Numbered from the stretch's first letter, positions 13,301 through 23,640 are shown. The stretch is 64,000 bases of DNA from Pagrus major (GCF_040436345.1 NC_133235.1:21104660-21168659), one strand, 5' to 3'. Translations and numbers: made by a program. The notes: generated by a model from the sequence alone, not told the origin.

Positions 13301-14363
13301 TTGTGAATTCTGTATACTGACACAGTTTTTCATTCAATGTTGTTTTGAGCAGAAAAGTTGAATGTTAACTTTGTGACAGAGTCTATATAAAAGATGTCAA
13401 CATTCAAACAGACTGCTGATCATTTAGACGTAAAGATCATTTATTACGATCAGCATCAAAAATAGTACCTCCGTCTGTACAGGACGAGCCAGTACAGCCT
13501 ACCTACTTTGTTACAGCAACACTGCAGAGGTCAGATAAGACATGCTGAGTGCAGCAGGAGTACAGAGGCTTCTCCAAAAATCTGTAGGGGAACTGAAGTG
13601 GTTTACAAAAAAAAGGCCTTAAATGAGGATGCTAAATACTCTTTAACAGAGTCACATAACGACAGATGCGTGGCCCTGGAGCACAGCAGATTTGGTATAA
13701 TTTTCCGGGCTAGATTACCCTCTGAGAAGCTTTTTTGTTCATTTAGGTTAATCCTGCGTATGACAACAGGTTGTTAAGATCATAAAAAAACGAGTTAAAT
13801 CCATGTTATTACTCTATCAACTTTACCTTTGTGGCCAAGCATCACAGCCAGGTGAAGAGGTGTGTTACCTGAAAGAGAGGCATGAGAGTGATTAACAACA
13901 ATAAATCCACCTGTTCAGAGACACTTGTTATGTAACGCATTTGAATTGATTAACACAACAAAAGAAAAACAATGGCAGAAAGCTCACCATGCACATCTTT
14001 CTGAGAGATGCTGTGGGTCCTGATGAGAGAGGAGAGCCGACGCACATCTGCCTTGAAGACACACTCATGAACAGGGAACTCCAGGTCCTCGCTCGTGAGG
14101 ATGATCGGGTTCTTATTATTATCATTGACAACTGTGCCGATGGATGATGAATTGCCGTTGATGTTGTTTGCATTGAGCTGCTGTTGCTGCTGCAGTGCTG
14201 AGGTTTTGACTGCTTTCTGGAAAGCCTTGTTGGATTTGAAATGGTTCCCGGTGCCGTTAGGGATAGTCCCGTTTGAGGTCTCATCGTACGTGTCCATTAT
14301 CTCGTCATTTTTGTTTGGTTTGTTGTGGTCCTTTCGCAAGGTGCGTATCTTCTCACCTGTCAT
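4354..14363 (-). CDS. ankrd13c: ankrd13c (ankyrin repeat domain 13C), 13 coding exons
   Basis: The ATG is at 14363-14361 (A at -3). Exons, 5' to 3': 14363-13988, 13868-13827, 13244-13140, 9811-9726, 9520-9475, 9381-9315, 9134-8990, 8900-8769, 7785-7624, 7518-7439, 7084-6986, 4682-4582 and 4484-4354 (TGA). The sum is 1572 bp, 523 aa; phases agree at every junction. The N-terminus (MTGEKIRTLRKDHN) is followed by a low-complexity segment with QQQQQ. Ankyrin repeats run from about residue 94 to 175 (FPVHECVFKADVRRLSSL, GNTPLHLAVMLGHKECA, NAQGWSPLAEAISYGDRQM). The remainder is the ANKRD13-type GPCR-chaperone domain (LGDFYLELHWDFQSWV, METEEEVDILMSSDVYSATL, FKHFNKLREFVQMKLPPGF), ending YKEDPSRFPDL. 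Human ANKRD13C is 541 aa and described as an ER-associated chaperone affecting maturation of some GPCRs. I saw no ubiquitin-interacting motifs. Head-to-head with znf830. Confidence 0.96.
4800..5089 (-). repeat. Dispersed fish DNA repeat with hAT-like terminus
   Basis: Lies in the last large ankrd13c intron (4683-6985). Its right edge, read on the minus strand, is CAGTGGTTTCCAACCCGGGG, typical of hAT-type non-autonomous elements. The interior (about 4910-5000) resembles a segment I recall as repeated across teleosts. No matching left terminus was found, so this is a truncated copy with an approximate left boundary. Confidence 0.5.
5700..5830 (+). repeat. Possible hAT-like repeat fragment
   Basis: The text at 5708-5726 (AGGGGTTCTCAAACTTA-like) resembles the ends of hAT-family non-autonomous elements. 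No partner end is seen. Short and weakly supported. The rest of the intron 4683-6985 shows nothing else recognisable. Confidence 0.3.
7226..7434 (+). mobile_element. tRNA-derived SINE with target-site duplication
   Basis: A pol III A-box-like stretch (CAGCTCAGTCGGTAGAGCGC, about 7245-7264) and a B-box-like GGGTTTGAGTCC (about 7310-7321) show a tRNA-derived head. The body ends near TGTCCTATCAAATACAGC and a 13-nt poly-A tail (7413-7425). Flanking direct repeats GCGAGATGC at 7226-7234 and 7426-7434 form a 9-bp target-site duplication exactly 200 bp apart. The head cannot fold as a working tRNA with a normal acceptor stem, and a SINE body follows. It sits antisense in the ankrd13c intron after exon 10, and its right duplication overlaps the end of that exon's splice donor. 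Confidence 0.85.
10022..10200 (-). repeat. Inverted-repeat element fragment with expanded ATTAATCAAAT units
   Basis: Partial minus-strand copy of the family also seen at 10792, 24950, 27492 and 35741. Its terminus (TAGTCGATTAATCAAATAGT) has expanded into a short degenerate array at 10031-10115, made of repeated CGATTAATCAAATAG-like units. The interior (TTCCAGCTTCTTAAATGTAA) matches the family. Confidence 0.65.
10792..11075 (+). repeat. Inverted-repeat (MITE-like) element copy
   Basis: Begins TAGGGTCGCGGCTAACAG and continues with family segments: a run about TGATGTCCTCAAA, then TTTTGTCC and AAATATTCAGTTCACAATGA, ending near AGAATGTTTGGCATTTTT. I recall this as a very common teleost short DNA element whose ends read about TAGGGCTGCAACTAACGATT. 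Identification is from memory and from similarity to other copies in this window. Confidence 0.65.
11252..11290. repeat. CAR triplet microsatellite
   Basis: CAGCAGCAGCAACAACAACA-type tract inside ankrd13c intron 3. Non-coding in either direction as far as can be seen. Confidence 0.85.
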
Positions 14364-14865
14364 TGTGACTACCGTGCGTTAACCGGGCTATACTAAAACA
14401 ACTGCTACAGGCTGGTGACTAAAGATGTGGCACGAACCTGGGAGGAGACAGTCAGCAGGTATAATTTCAAATGAGCTTCTTAGCTATTTTAAAACAACAG
14501 CGACGCTTTCTCGTAGCTGGCTGCTCTCTGTTCAAATAGCGTTACACCTGCTGCCCACGTTAGCTTTAGCTCCCAGCAAACGTTAGCTAGCCAGCCCACA
14601 ATAAAAAATGATTATGGTGGGTGCGGCGATGAAAACAGAAAATAATGCTAAACATAACAGAACACACACGCACTAAATCAACATGCAGCTATGAGTGAGG
14701 ACGAGGAACAAACGGCTACATCGTTGTCTCTTCTACCGCTCCTTGGACGTTTTAAATGGTATCGATTCAGTTCGCTTTGCGGCAAAATTCAGGCGAACGG
14801 GATGGTACAAAAAGCCAGCTGAGCAAGAGCTACATCCGCGCTAGCATGCTGCGAGTTGCGAAATA

Positions 14866-14873
14866 TCGCGAGA
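14866..14873. promoter_or_regulatory. TCGCGAGA element
   Basis: Core of the near-palindromic TCTCGCGAGA motif of CpG-rich housekeeping promoters, the site known to bind BANP. It is 125 bp upstream of the znf830 ATG. Function is inferred from motif and position. Confidence 0.65.
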
Positions 14874-14911
14874 CCACTCTACATCCCAGTTTGAACGCGA
14901 GTTCATGCAGC

Positions 14912-14919
14912 TGACGTCA
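14912..14919. promoter_or_regulatory. Perfect cAMP-response element (TGACGTCA)
   Basis: Full palindromic CRE for CREB/ATF factors, 78 bp upstream of the znf830 start codon and 39 bp downstream of the TCGCGAGA element. This position is typical of functional CREs. Confidence 0.65.
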
Positions 14920-14997
14920 TTTTCATGAGACGCATTTTTCTTGTAACTTCAAGAAAGCAGCTAGCTAGCTAGCAAACAAGCAGCGTTATTTTCAAGA

Positions 14998-16035
14998 ATG
15001 GCGACCTCTAAGAAGGGGAAGAAAGTTGTAAATCAAGAGGAACTCCGGCGCTTGATGAGGGAAAAACAGCGGAAAACAACCGACAAGAAGCGCGTCGAGT
15101 CTCCTTTCGCTAAATACAACAGTCTCGGGCACCTCAGTTGTGTCCTGTGTAATGTGCAGGTGAAGTCCGAGCTACTGTGGCCGACACATGTTCTCGGAAA
15201 ACCGCACAAAGAGAAAGTTGCTGAGCTGAAGGATGGAAAGACTCTACCGGTAACACAACAGAGTCAGCCGGTGAAGCGCAAAGCGCCGGAGAACGAGGAC
15301 CTGAACGGGAAAAAGGCAAAACCCGCGTCGGGTGCAGGCCAGTCTGCGTCAGGGCTGCCGGGAGATTTCTTCGCGAAACCCAGCGAAAAGGAAGCTGTGC
15401 CTACTCAAAAGTCTGCAGGTCTGAGTCTGTTGGCTGGTGTTTATGATGAGGACGATGATGATGATGAAGAAGAGGCAGGCCAGGCGGGAACCACAAATCC
15501 CCCACCCGAGAAGGCTGAAGCCGCAGGACTACCGTCTGATTTCTTTGACAGCTCCATCCCATCCACACCCGCCATCTCCCATTCGGGCTCCATCCTCAAA
15601 GCAGACATCCAGGAGAAAAGCGCTGAAAAGAAAGACAACACAGCCGAAGCCCTGCCAGAGGGTTTCTTCGACGATCCCGTGAGAGATGCTAAAGTGCGCA
15701 ACGTCGACGCACCCAAAGATCAAATGGACAAAGAGTGGGAAGAATTTCAGAAGGAGATCCGACAGGTGAACACAAAGTCAGAGGCTATCGTGGCGGAGGA
15801 CGATGAAGAGGGTCGCCTTGAACGTCAGATTGATGAAATTGATGAACAAATTGAGTGTTACAAGAGGGTCGAAGTGCTGAGAGACAAGCGGGATGTGGTG
15901 AAGAGCAAGCCTCTGCCCAGTAAGGATCAACATATGGAGACAGATGCCAGCAATGATGATGAGGAAGAGGAGGATGAAGAGGAGCTGCTGGGGCTTTTGT
16001 CCCGGGACTGGAGGGCTAAAGATGCACTGTCCTAA
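14998..16035 (+). CDS. znf830: znf830 (zinc finger protein 830, CCDC16/OMCG1), intronless
   Basis: Single open frame of 345 aa from ATG 14998 in good Kozak context (A at -3, G at +4) to TAA. The N-terminus VVNQEELRRLMREKQR is conserved. A C2H2-type finger uses C48, C51, H64 and H70 (CVLC then HVLGKPH). A Lys-rich segment (93-107) and an acidic run (150-159) follow. LPGDFF (120), LPSDFF (178) and LPEGFFDDP (219) are three similar short motifs. The region 236-300 (DAPKDQMDKEW, EGRLERQIDEIDEQIECYKR) is a predicted helix or coiled coil. The end is acidic plus LLGLLSRDWRAKDALS, matching human ZNF830 (372 aa, also intronless). Known role: nuclear protein found in spliceosomal complexes, interacting with XAB2, and needed for early embryonic cell division. 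Shares its upstream region with ankrd13c and converges on efcab14. Confidence 0.96.
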   Translation: MATSKKGKKVVNQEELRRLMREKQRKTTDKKRVESPFAKYNSLGHLSCVLCNVQVKSELLWPTHVLGKPHKEKVAELKDGKTLPVTQQSQPVKRKAPENEDLNGKKAKPASGAGQSASGLPGDFFAKPSEKEAVPTQKSAGLSLLAGVYDEDDDDDEEEAGQAGTTNPPPEKAEAAGLPSDFFDSSIPSTPAISHSGSILKADIQEKSAEKKDNTAEALPEGFFDDPVRDAKVRNVDAPKDQMDKEWEEFQKEIRQVNTKSEAIVAEDDEEGRLERQIDEIDEQIECYKRVEVLRDKRDVVKSKPLPSKDQHMETDASNDDEEEEDEEELLGLLSRDWRAKDALS

Positions 16036-17674
16036 GTTCCACAAGAGCTTATATGACCCTGGAAAAGACTGCATATGAATCAGGGCTGAGAGAGGTATTC
16101 CAAAAATTGTAAATATCTTTGTGAAAAAATCTTCACAACATCATTTTTGTATGTATCAGACTGATTTAAATATGATGCAGTGATGTACAATATTCTTGTA
16201 AAACACTGTTTGGTGCCACTGGAAAATAAGGTTTCTCAGTTCATGACTTAAAACAACAGATTGACCACAAATCAAACCTTTAACTGTGTGTTTATTCATT
16301 GGTGCTCACACAAAAACACATTCATAAAGTCCCCAATGTACAGTAGCAGCATGGATCCAAAAATCTTACGTCATGATGGCCAAAGCTGTTACTTGTTGAG
16401 CTCAACTAACCATTGTCCTGCAAAAACAAGGAGTCGACTATGTTAAGTTTATAAATAATTGGTTCATGTTACATCATAAGCAACATGCAAAGCACAACAG
16501 AATTATTTTTTAAAAATGTACAATGTTGAGATTAAGACCGTAAAGTAAATTTTACCAACCCGACCCCTTTCACAAGATAATTTATTGAGAATACATTTAA
16601 ACCATTTTTACAGAATACAACAAGTTTGTTATGTAAATACACAATTATTAGGCCCATAAAAATGGAATAAAATGAATCAAGTAAAGAGTGATGTCAGTGC
16701 TTCTTATACTACCTGTTACACATTGTGAGCAAAGTGTGCCACCTGTCTGTCTACTGCAACTTTAAACAAGCAATATCTACGTCATTTTGTTATTGCTACA
16801 TATGCCTCACAAGTTACCACTTCAAAACTTTCTGAATGATTCAAAGTGTTCATAGCCCTTCGAAACTTGTAGAACTGAAAACTGAAAAAATAAGCAAAAA
16901 TACAGAAATGTACAATTGGACAAAACACACGATTTCAATCAAAATGTAACAACTAATTGAAGATAAATGAGGGGAAGAAAAACACTAAACAGAAAGAAAT
17001 CTGAAACTTTGTTTAGGACACACAAGTCCTCACCTCTATGCTCAACTGTGTGTAAGTTAAGTTAGGAATTTGTCTAAAAACCAAACAAAAGACTCACGAA
17101 AATTCTGTTTCTAGTAGTCATTTGTAAACATTCAGAAAATTCTATCTCGGGTTCTATAAATAAGGTTCAGGTGAGTTGTACCAGGTGCTTATGCTGATGG
17201 ATGGGGAGATCTGCAATGAACTGACAATTACAGCCTCCAGAGAAGCTTGGTACACAAAGATTTTACACCAAAAGGAGACAGATTGAATGACCAAAAGAAA
17301 CAAAAAAAATACAGGTGCAGGAAAACAGCAAGTCTGATAACCGAGGGTGGAAAACGGGAGTCAAAATAATTTACAATTATTTCCACAGTTTATTTCGTAT
17401 TTATCATGGATTTTGCTAAAATAACAGCTAAATATTTTGCATACTCAGATGGATTAACTTTAAAATTTAAGCTCATGTTCTGTAAAGAGGTTGTGTTGAA
17501 ATGGCTCGGGGAGAGGAGGTGAGTAGGGGGCATGCCAGCGCCATTGTTCCACAATCAGTATGATAAATATTCAGTTCACAAAAGTGCAGCAATTACAGAA
17601 AAGGGTCGGGATCTCCGAACCCCCAGACCCCGCTGGGTTTTCAATACTGTTCACTGCTGTCAGTGATAATGTGC
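16036..17674. other. Convergent 3' UTRs of znf830 and efcab14
   Basis: No coding exon. A plus-strand AATAAA at 16666-16671 could end znf830. Minus-strand AATAAA signals at 16580-16585 and 16288-16293 could end efcab14. If these are used, the two transcripts overlap in antisense by about 0.1 kb or more. Otherwise the stretch is AT-rich and unremarkable. Confidence 0.5.
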
Positions 17675-20600
17675 TCATAAGCCTACAGCAGCTCTCAGCT
17701 CCAGCAGGGAGTACCTCCGGTCCCCGTCACTATCGAAACACTCCATGGTACGAGCTCTGGGCGTTGATCTTCCAAATACTTTACTCAGGCCGTGATGGGT
17801 CAGTCCGCGTGAATCCTGTCCAACGCTTGCCTGCTGGAGGATGTCTTCCAAATCTGTGAAAAGAATAGTTTCTTCAGATATATGCCAACACCGGTTTGTC
17901 TGTGAGAGCACTGCAAAACTGAATATAACAATTCAGAACCTTTAGTTCAACATATTTGGAAATACACTTCTTTGCTTTCCATTCTCATGTCTGGTTGTTA
18001 AATATGAAGCTAAAGCTTAGCTGCTGGCTCAGCATATAGACTGAAAATGGGGAAACGGCTAGCCTGGTACTGTGCCAGCATCTCTAAAACTCAATAATGA
18101 CCCCATAATATCTCAAGTTTACAAACAACGAGTTAAAGTTTTATGGGGTGTTATGTGCCAAGTATTTCTTGGCTTGGAGCGTTAACTTCCTAAAGTCTTG
18201 CGAGGTTGCCAGGCAACCAGTGGAGACTTAATATATCATAGCCTTACATTTACTGAACAGACCTGAGAGCGGAATTTATCTTGACAAAAAACAAAATACT
18301 TGTATTTTCACTTTTATTCACCTTTTTGAGAACTGACACCTGGCAGGAACACACTCTTTGGACATCTTGTTGCAGCATTTCTCTTAGAGCGGTTTAGAGT
18401 TGAGAAACGTGGACGTCTGCTCGTCTGAGGCTCTGCCTCTGTTTAAACAAAGGAGAAAAAAAATATTAAAATGTAACCGATGAAAGATAAAACTGCTGCA
18501 ATAAACACTTTTTCCTGCACTGCACCTTGCATATCCTCAGGTGTTGCTTTGGTTGGTGTAGCTTCATTCACCACCTCGGTTGCTGGACTTTCATCAGTGA
18601 TTGGCAGTTGAGCTGCTTCTTCATTTTCTTTTGACTGTAAAGCAGATGGGAGATGACATGTAAAATGAGTCAAGTTGCCATTTAGTCTCTAGGCCAGTGA
18701 TTCCCAGCCAGGGTACGCCTGGGGTATTTCTGGAGTTGATTGGAGATACGTGGAAAGATTGCAGAGTAGCTCAACTAATCGGAAAAAAATGAAATCACCA
18801 TTTCTGTATCAAAAATAAATATAATCAGATTCAGGTATGACACCTGAACATCGCATTGAGATGGCTAGTTAGCAAGCAAAGACAACACAATTTCATACTG
18901 TTTTACTTTTATTTGGCGGACCCTGCCACCTTTCAAGCCTCAAACAGTGTTCTGGCGACCTTATTTTCCCCCCAAGAACAGCTTGTTTATTCAATTATGG
19001 AAAAAATAAATATTTTTGAGTTTGTGCTTTTACCTCATTAATATTGTAAATATTAAACATCTGAGTTTAGATTGCTTCCCCAAATCTACATCGTGCCCCT
19101 TTAAAAAAGTTACCCACGACAATGCTGATCACAATACCACAAAGGTTTGACTTTTACAATGCGGAAATTAAGTGTGAAGCATCACATTACTCACACTTTG
19201 CTTTGACCCGTTCTCTAATGACAACACTCTCTGTTGAAGATCTGCAACCGTAGAGAGGAGGATGTGGATCTGCTCGTCAGCCTGCCTTTCGTGCAGCTCC
19301 TCCGTCTTGTTAGCTTCACTCACAGCTTTTCTCAGGTTTGTTATGTCCTATAACAAAAACAAAAACAAATCCATGTAAAGTAACCATTTCTATGGCTTTG
19401 TGAGAATCATGGACATCCAGTTACTAGCACAAGAACACACAAGGGAAATTTGTTGTGAATTAAAAGAAAAAAAAGAGATGTGTGATCAGGTTAAGTGTGC
19501 ACCTCATAATCCAAAATTAAAAGACTACTGAGGTCTCAGCCAGCTAGCAATTTATCACTGACCACATAATTATTGACGGCACTGTATAAAACATGATCTT
19601 CTTTTCCCTTCCTATTTTGCTTTAAAAAAATAAAGTGGAGAAAACATTCTGCAGTTGTCTATGACCTAGTTTTACTCAGCAAACCGAAGCATCTAAGCTC
19701 CCAAAATAGATTGGCACTTGTTTCATGCATTATGAATGAAAACCTGACGCATGGATCCAAGAAATGACAGGACCTTCTTAACCCGACGACTCCTCACATG
19801 TAAGCCTAACAAGAACTGCAATATATTCATGCACGCTGGATAAACAAATAAACAAATTAATCTGGCAGCGACAAAGTTTGTCGCGGCTTCTGGTTTGGAT
19901 TTCTGCCACAGTTAAGCAGATCAACCGACATTTCATCAGCGGAATCATCTTGGCTATATGCAAGTAGACTTGCCTCAATACGGAGTGAGAAAAATATGCT
20001 GAAGCTCCACTACAACCAGCAACTGACAAGTAGTACATTAGACATTGGTGCACGACTAATTCATTTAGACACTATACACTTTTAACTTGTTTTGTGTAAA
20101 CACTGCTCTCCATACATTCACACATAAATAATAGATGAGAACAGCAGCCTCCGCCAATGCTTGCATTGAGTGTAGAGATGTAAGCAAAAAAACAACAACG
20201 ACAAGCTGTCTCACAAAATCAGAGAAATCCTCCATCAACTTGGTCTCATTAAAAATCCATCAGCTTTGCTCAAGTGAAATACGAGAGCTAGCAGCCCTAT
20301 ACTGTTTACAGTATAAAAAGACAAAAACAAAAGATATAAGCAAAAGTAGGTAATATGAAACCCTCACAATAATCTCCAAGTACTCATAAAGATGTGTATT
20401 TGGAGCCCTGGAAGATACCTTGAGGTTTGCAAGCACTCATGTCCTATTTAATCTGAACAGGTTATCATAACAACTGTCAAAATTAGAAACAATTACAAAT
20501 GTCACCAGCTTGAATTTACCACTGTCTTCTTCAAGTCGTCATCTTTCTTCTGATTTTCGAGAGCAGCCTGCATAGTCTTCACGTCGTGCTGTACACTTGT

Positions 20601-22820
20601 TAGTGTGCTGCCAATTGTTGCAACACTCTGGAAAAGAAAAACACTCTGTGAGGTCACTTATGAAAGCATAAATAGAATCTTTATAATAGATTGTCAACCC
20701 AATTTCTCTTTTAATTCAATGTTGCTTTGCCTTTACCTTTTGAAGCTCTTCAACTGTGGTGGGAAGGCTAATTAAATCAGCAGCTGATTTCAAGTTAGCC
20801 TTTAAATGGTTTACAGCAGAGTCCAACAGACTGATCTGCAGGAGTAAAATGACACAACACATTGAGTTTCATCTCTGAGACGGAATAACAAATCCTTTTA
20901 GCTCTTCACATTTCTTACTGTAATTTAATCAATTCAAAATTGAGACTATTGGAGGTAGTAGAGTAAAAATACTGTGTATTTAAACTTTTATGAAATGTTC
21001 TCTATTGTTACAATACGCTGAAATCATTCAACTCCAAACCAGATCACTCAAATAACCTGTTTTGCAGCAACACGGGAACAATTGCATATTTGCTTGACTG
21101 GTTGTCTAACTGAGGGAAGTTATGAGGACTTGTTTCACTACATTTGAAATATGTTGTTTTTCTAGCATGTGAAAAATATACTGCTCACACTTTCACGTTC
21201 TTGGTTTACACAAACCAGAGGCAACTACACAAAATTGTTCACTATTAATGTTGACATAATTTCTTTCCTTCGTGTTACTACTGTATGTATATTTCATATT
21301 TAACAAGGGTTCTCAGCGACAAAGTATCAAAAGTGCATGTACTGAAGTATGACAAGATATTCTCTAACACTTTGTCATGAGCTCTAGTTCGTGCATCACT
21401 GTGTCAATGTGTTACGATGGCTCCAAAACCTGTATTGATGAAAACAACTCACCTTTCGGTTCATTTCTGTGAGGTTAGACCAAAGCTTGCTCAAACCCTT
21501 GTCCCCATTTTCAAGCTCGTCAAGCTTTCTCTCCTTATTTTTCAGGTCCTCACTTAGTTTTGGTATTTCACTTGATGACGCCTTCTGGCTGGATTCCACT
21601 GTAACACATTAGAATATGTTATCAAAGACAAAGAAAATGATTTGTGACTGTAACTTTGATATAAAAAGATTATGTTTCCAAAGAGCACTGAGCTTTTATG
21701 AATGTCACAAGGTGACCGTGCGTGTTTGTGTGTGACAATAAATCTTACTGCTGTGCAGCTTTTCTTTCATTGCATCTAGATCTTCTTTCAGAGCAATCTG
21801 CATCCATATGAGTCCAGCACAGGCCATAACGCAGGCAGCTAGTATGATGAACAGAAACAGGGGGTAGCACACATTGCAGCACTGTGTGTAGCTTCTTCTG
21901 TAAGGAGAAGAAACATGATCATGTAAGACATTACAACCGCACAGCCTCTTTCATTTTTAATGAAGGAGATATTTTCAGAAGCCTGCATGCTGTGTCATGG
22001 GAATTATGGGAAAACTGAGAAATACGGGTGCTTTGACATACAATATTAGCATATCATACTCATGCTGAATGTAGTATTGATTACCTCTTATGTGGCTCAT
22101 AACAAGCTACAGAAAAAAAGCCTGATTATTTTCTTAGTGCGCAACATGTGTGTAATCTTACCACAGAACAAGAGCAAGTGCATTGATCTGGCAATACTTA
22201 TATTTTCTTTGGTTTGATCATTCATACCCATTTCTGTGTGGTTTTGGTCTCAGAGACTGTGTTGCTGTAAAAACTTTATCTTTGATTCAAAATTCAAGAT
22301 TTGAGAAGCTGAGTGAATAAAAATGAAGCAATATGTACTCTGATGGTTCCAATGTGAACAATCTACTACATAAAAATAGTAACAAAACAACCTGGAAAAT
22401 ACATGTTGACTATATTATTACAAACACATTAGCAAACACACACAGTTTAAATGGCTGTCCTTACATGCAGTGTCCTGTAAACCAGTTCTTTCTACCATCT
22501 TGTTTAACTCGTTCATATTTAGGTCACACATACTTTGGGAACTTAATACGCAGCAAGTAACAATACTGGCGCTATTGACTGAACAAAAACACACCCACAC
22601 TTTATCTTTCACGACAACAAAGCGTTATTACAATCGTGACTCACTTCCCAAAGTTAGCTCCGCTGCTCAGGTTGTTGAACTCGTCTCCGTCCGAGCTCGA
22701 GTCGGACTCAGAGTCCGGCGGCTCGGTTCGGAGAAGTCGGTGACCGGAGCCCTTTTTGGTCTTCTTCCTCTTGCTGTCCCCGAGTCCGATCAGGGCATTC
22801 AACTCCTTCCTTTTCTTCAT
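17675..22820 (-). CDS. efcab14: efcab14 (EF-hand and coiled-coil membrane protein, KIAA0494), 9 coding exons
   Basis: ATG at 22820-22818 (MKKRKELNALIGLGDSKRKK) has A at -3 and matches the human start; upstream in-frame codons have no ATG. Exons, 5' to 3': 22820-22645, 21897-21749, 21598-21453, 20835-20737, 20627-20520, 19347-19195, 18634-18526, 18438-18322 and 17853-17675 (TGA). The sum is 1236 bp, 411 aa; all junction phases agree. A basic cytosolic N-terminus and acidic TEPPDSESDSSSDGDEF precede one membrane span at about residues 70-92 (PLFLFIILAACVMACAGLIW). Coiled coil follows to about residue 290 (NHLKANLKSAADLISLPTTV). A basic linker leads to LPGVSS and the EF-hand tail. The first helix-loop-helix lacks calcium ligands. 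The second, D393-E404 (DSDGDRRYSLLE), keeps acidic positions 1, 3, 5 and 12. Shorter than human (495 aa). Molecular function is poorly known. Confidence 0.95.
17945..18235 (+). repeat. Dispersed fish repeat in the last efcab14 intron
   Basis: Between efcab14 exons 9 and 8. Shares ordered segments with 55725-55870: a TATGAAGCTA/TTAAGCTACA-like start, GGGAAACGGCTAG, TGCCAGCATCT, then AAAACTCA. It ends near GCCAGGCAACCAGTGGAGAC. I recall this as a frequent percomorph repeat, but its class is not determined here. Confidence 0.6.
18690..18745 (+). repeat. hAT-like terminus fragment
   Basis: CCAGTGATTCCCAGCCAGGG followed by TACGCCTGGGGTA resembles the CAGTGGTTCCCAACC end of hAT-type elements. Intronic in efcab14. 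No second end was found. Confidence 0.35.
18877..19104 (+). repeat. Right part of a short inverted-repeat element
   Basis: Aligns by eye with 24085-24308: GGCGGACCCTGCCACCTTTC, then CTTATTTTCC, AGAACAG, TATGGAA, and the terminus CTACATCGTGCCCCTTTAA. The left terminus is missing, so it is a 5'-truncated copy in the efcab14 intron between exons 7 and 6. Confidence 0.75.
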
Positions 22821-23640
22821 CTTCTTCTGAGGGGTCAGCGAACCTGCCGAGCCCGATTTAAACCCGACTAAATCCAAAGTTTTGTCCAGTTTGGTGGATG
22901 TTGTCGTTTGTGTAGCGGCTAAGCTAACTCAATGTTCTCTTGCTAGCTTGAATTTCAACCACGCAAGGTTGCTAACGGATATAAACACATCGGACTTTAC
23001 CGACTGGGTGCCCTGCTCAGTTACACTTATATATATATATAAACGTTCAACAGATGTTCAGAGTTACGCTACTCTCCCAAAAAGCGTCTCTAAAACAACT
23101 TTTTCTACTAGCTGCCGGTAATCGCATACCTCCGCTAGCTAACTCGGCTAGCATCTGACACCTTGCTAACGGTAGCTAACAACTGCTGGCTATCGTTACT
23201 GTGCCGTCACATCGTCTCGGCGTAGTTTCTAAACACCTGTAGCGAAGTCGCTCAGTTTACAAGCACCGCCAAATGCCTTTAAAAAGATAAACAGCAATAA
23301 AAACCTATCTATCATAACATCACAATATGCGGCACTGTGCTTCCAGCAATCTGTCCTGCTGTCTGTATTGTTTGGGCAGGGGCGTCCAAGTAACCTCGCA
23401 GCTGATTGGTTCAAAGAGCAGCTACAACTTCCGGTGCCGTGTTCTGCCAGGGAGCGACAGAGAGCATAACACCACCCGCCAACGACAGCCTCTTTCTGGA
23501 CCCGGTTGCAGCACAAAATCATGAAGAATGTAATGTTAGTAAATTAAATTAGAAAAAGTAGAAAAGGAGATGGCGATATCAGTGATAAACACGTTAGATT
23601 TAACAAGCTAAAGACAACAAGAAGGACTTCCGGGACAGGT
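22821..23640. promoter_or_regulatory. efcab14 5' UTR and CpG-containing promoter region
   Basis: Upstream of the efcab14 ATG. 22640-22860 and 23140-23520 are richer in CpG than the surrounding DNA. Several CTAGCT/GCTAGC short palindromes occur (22940-23180). No TATA box is obvious. At 23633-23641 the plus strand reads GGGACAG followed by GTAACT, a possible splice donor of a divergent non-coding first exon. That last point is speculative. Confidence 0.45.

Larger units (their letters stand above)
14364..14997. promoter_or_regulatory. Head-to-head promoter of ankrd13c and znf830
   Basis: 634 bp separates the two start codons, so both 5' UTRs and core promoters must lie here unless upstream non-coding exons exist. 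The half next to znf830 is locally CpG-rich, with CCGCGCTAGC and GCGAGTTGCG near 14837-14861. No TATA box is evident, as expected for housekeeping-type divergent promoters. Two strong motifs are listed separately. Confidence 0.75.

Noticed and set aside
13108-13323. Extension of ankrd13c exon 3 beyond its donor
   Set aside because: The added residues after DRQM come from intron sequence. The donor GTAAGT at 13139 and the phase-matched next exon at 9811 give the family protein.
22821-22877. N-terminal extension of efcab14 by 19 codons
   Set aside because: The extended frame starts with TTG, not ATG. The first ATG at 22820 matches the human start and has a good Kozak context.
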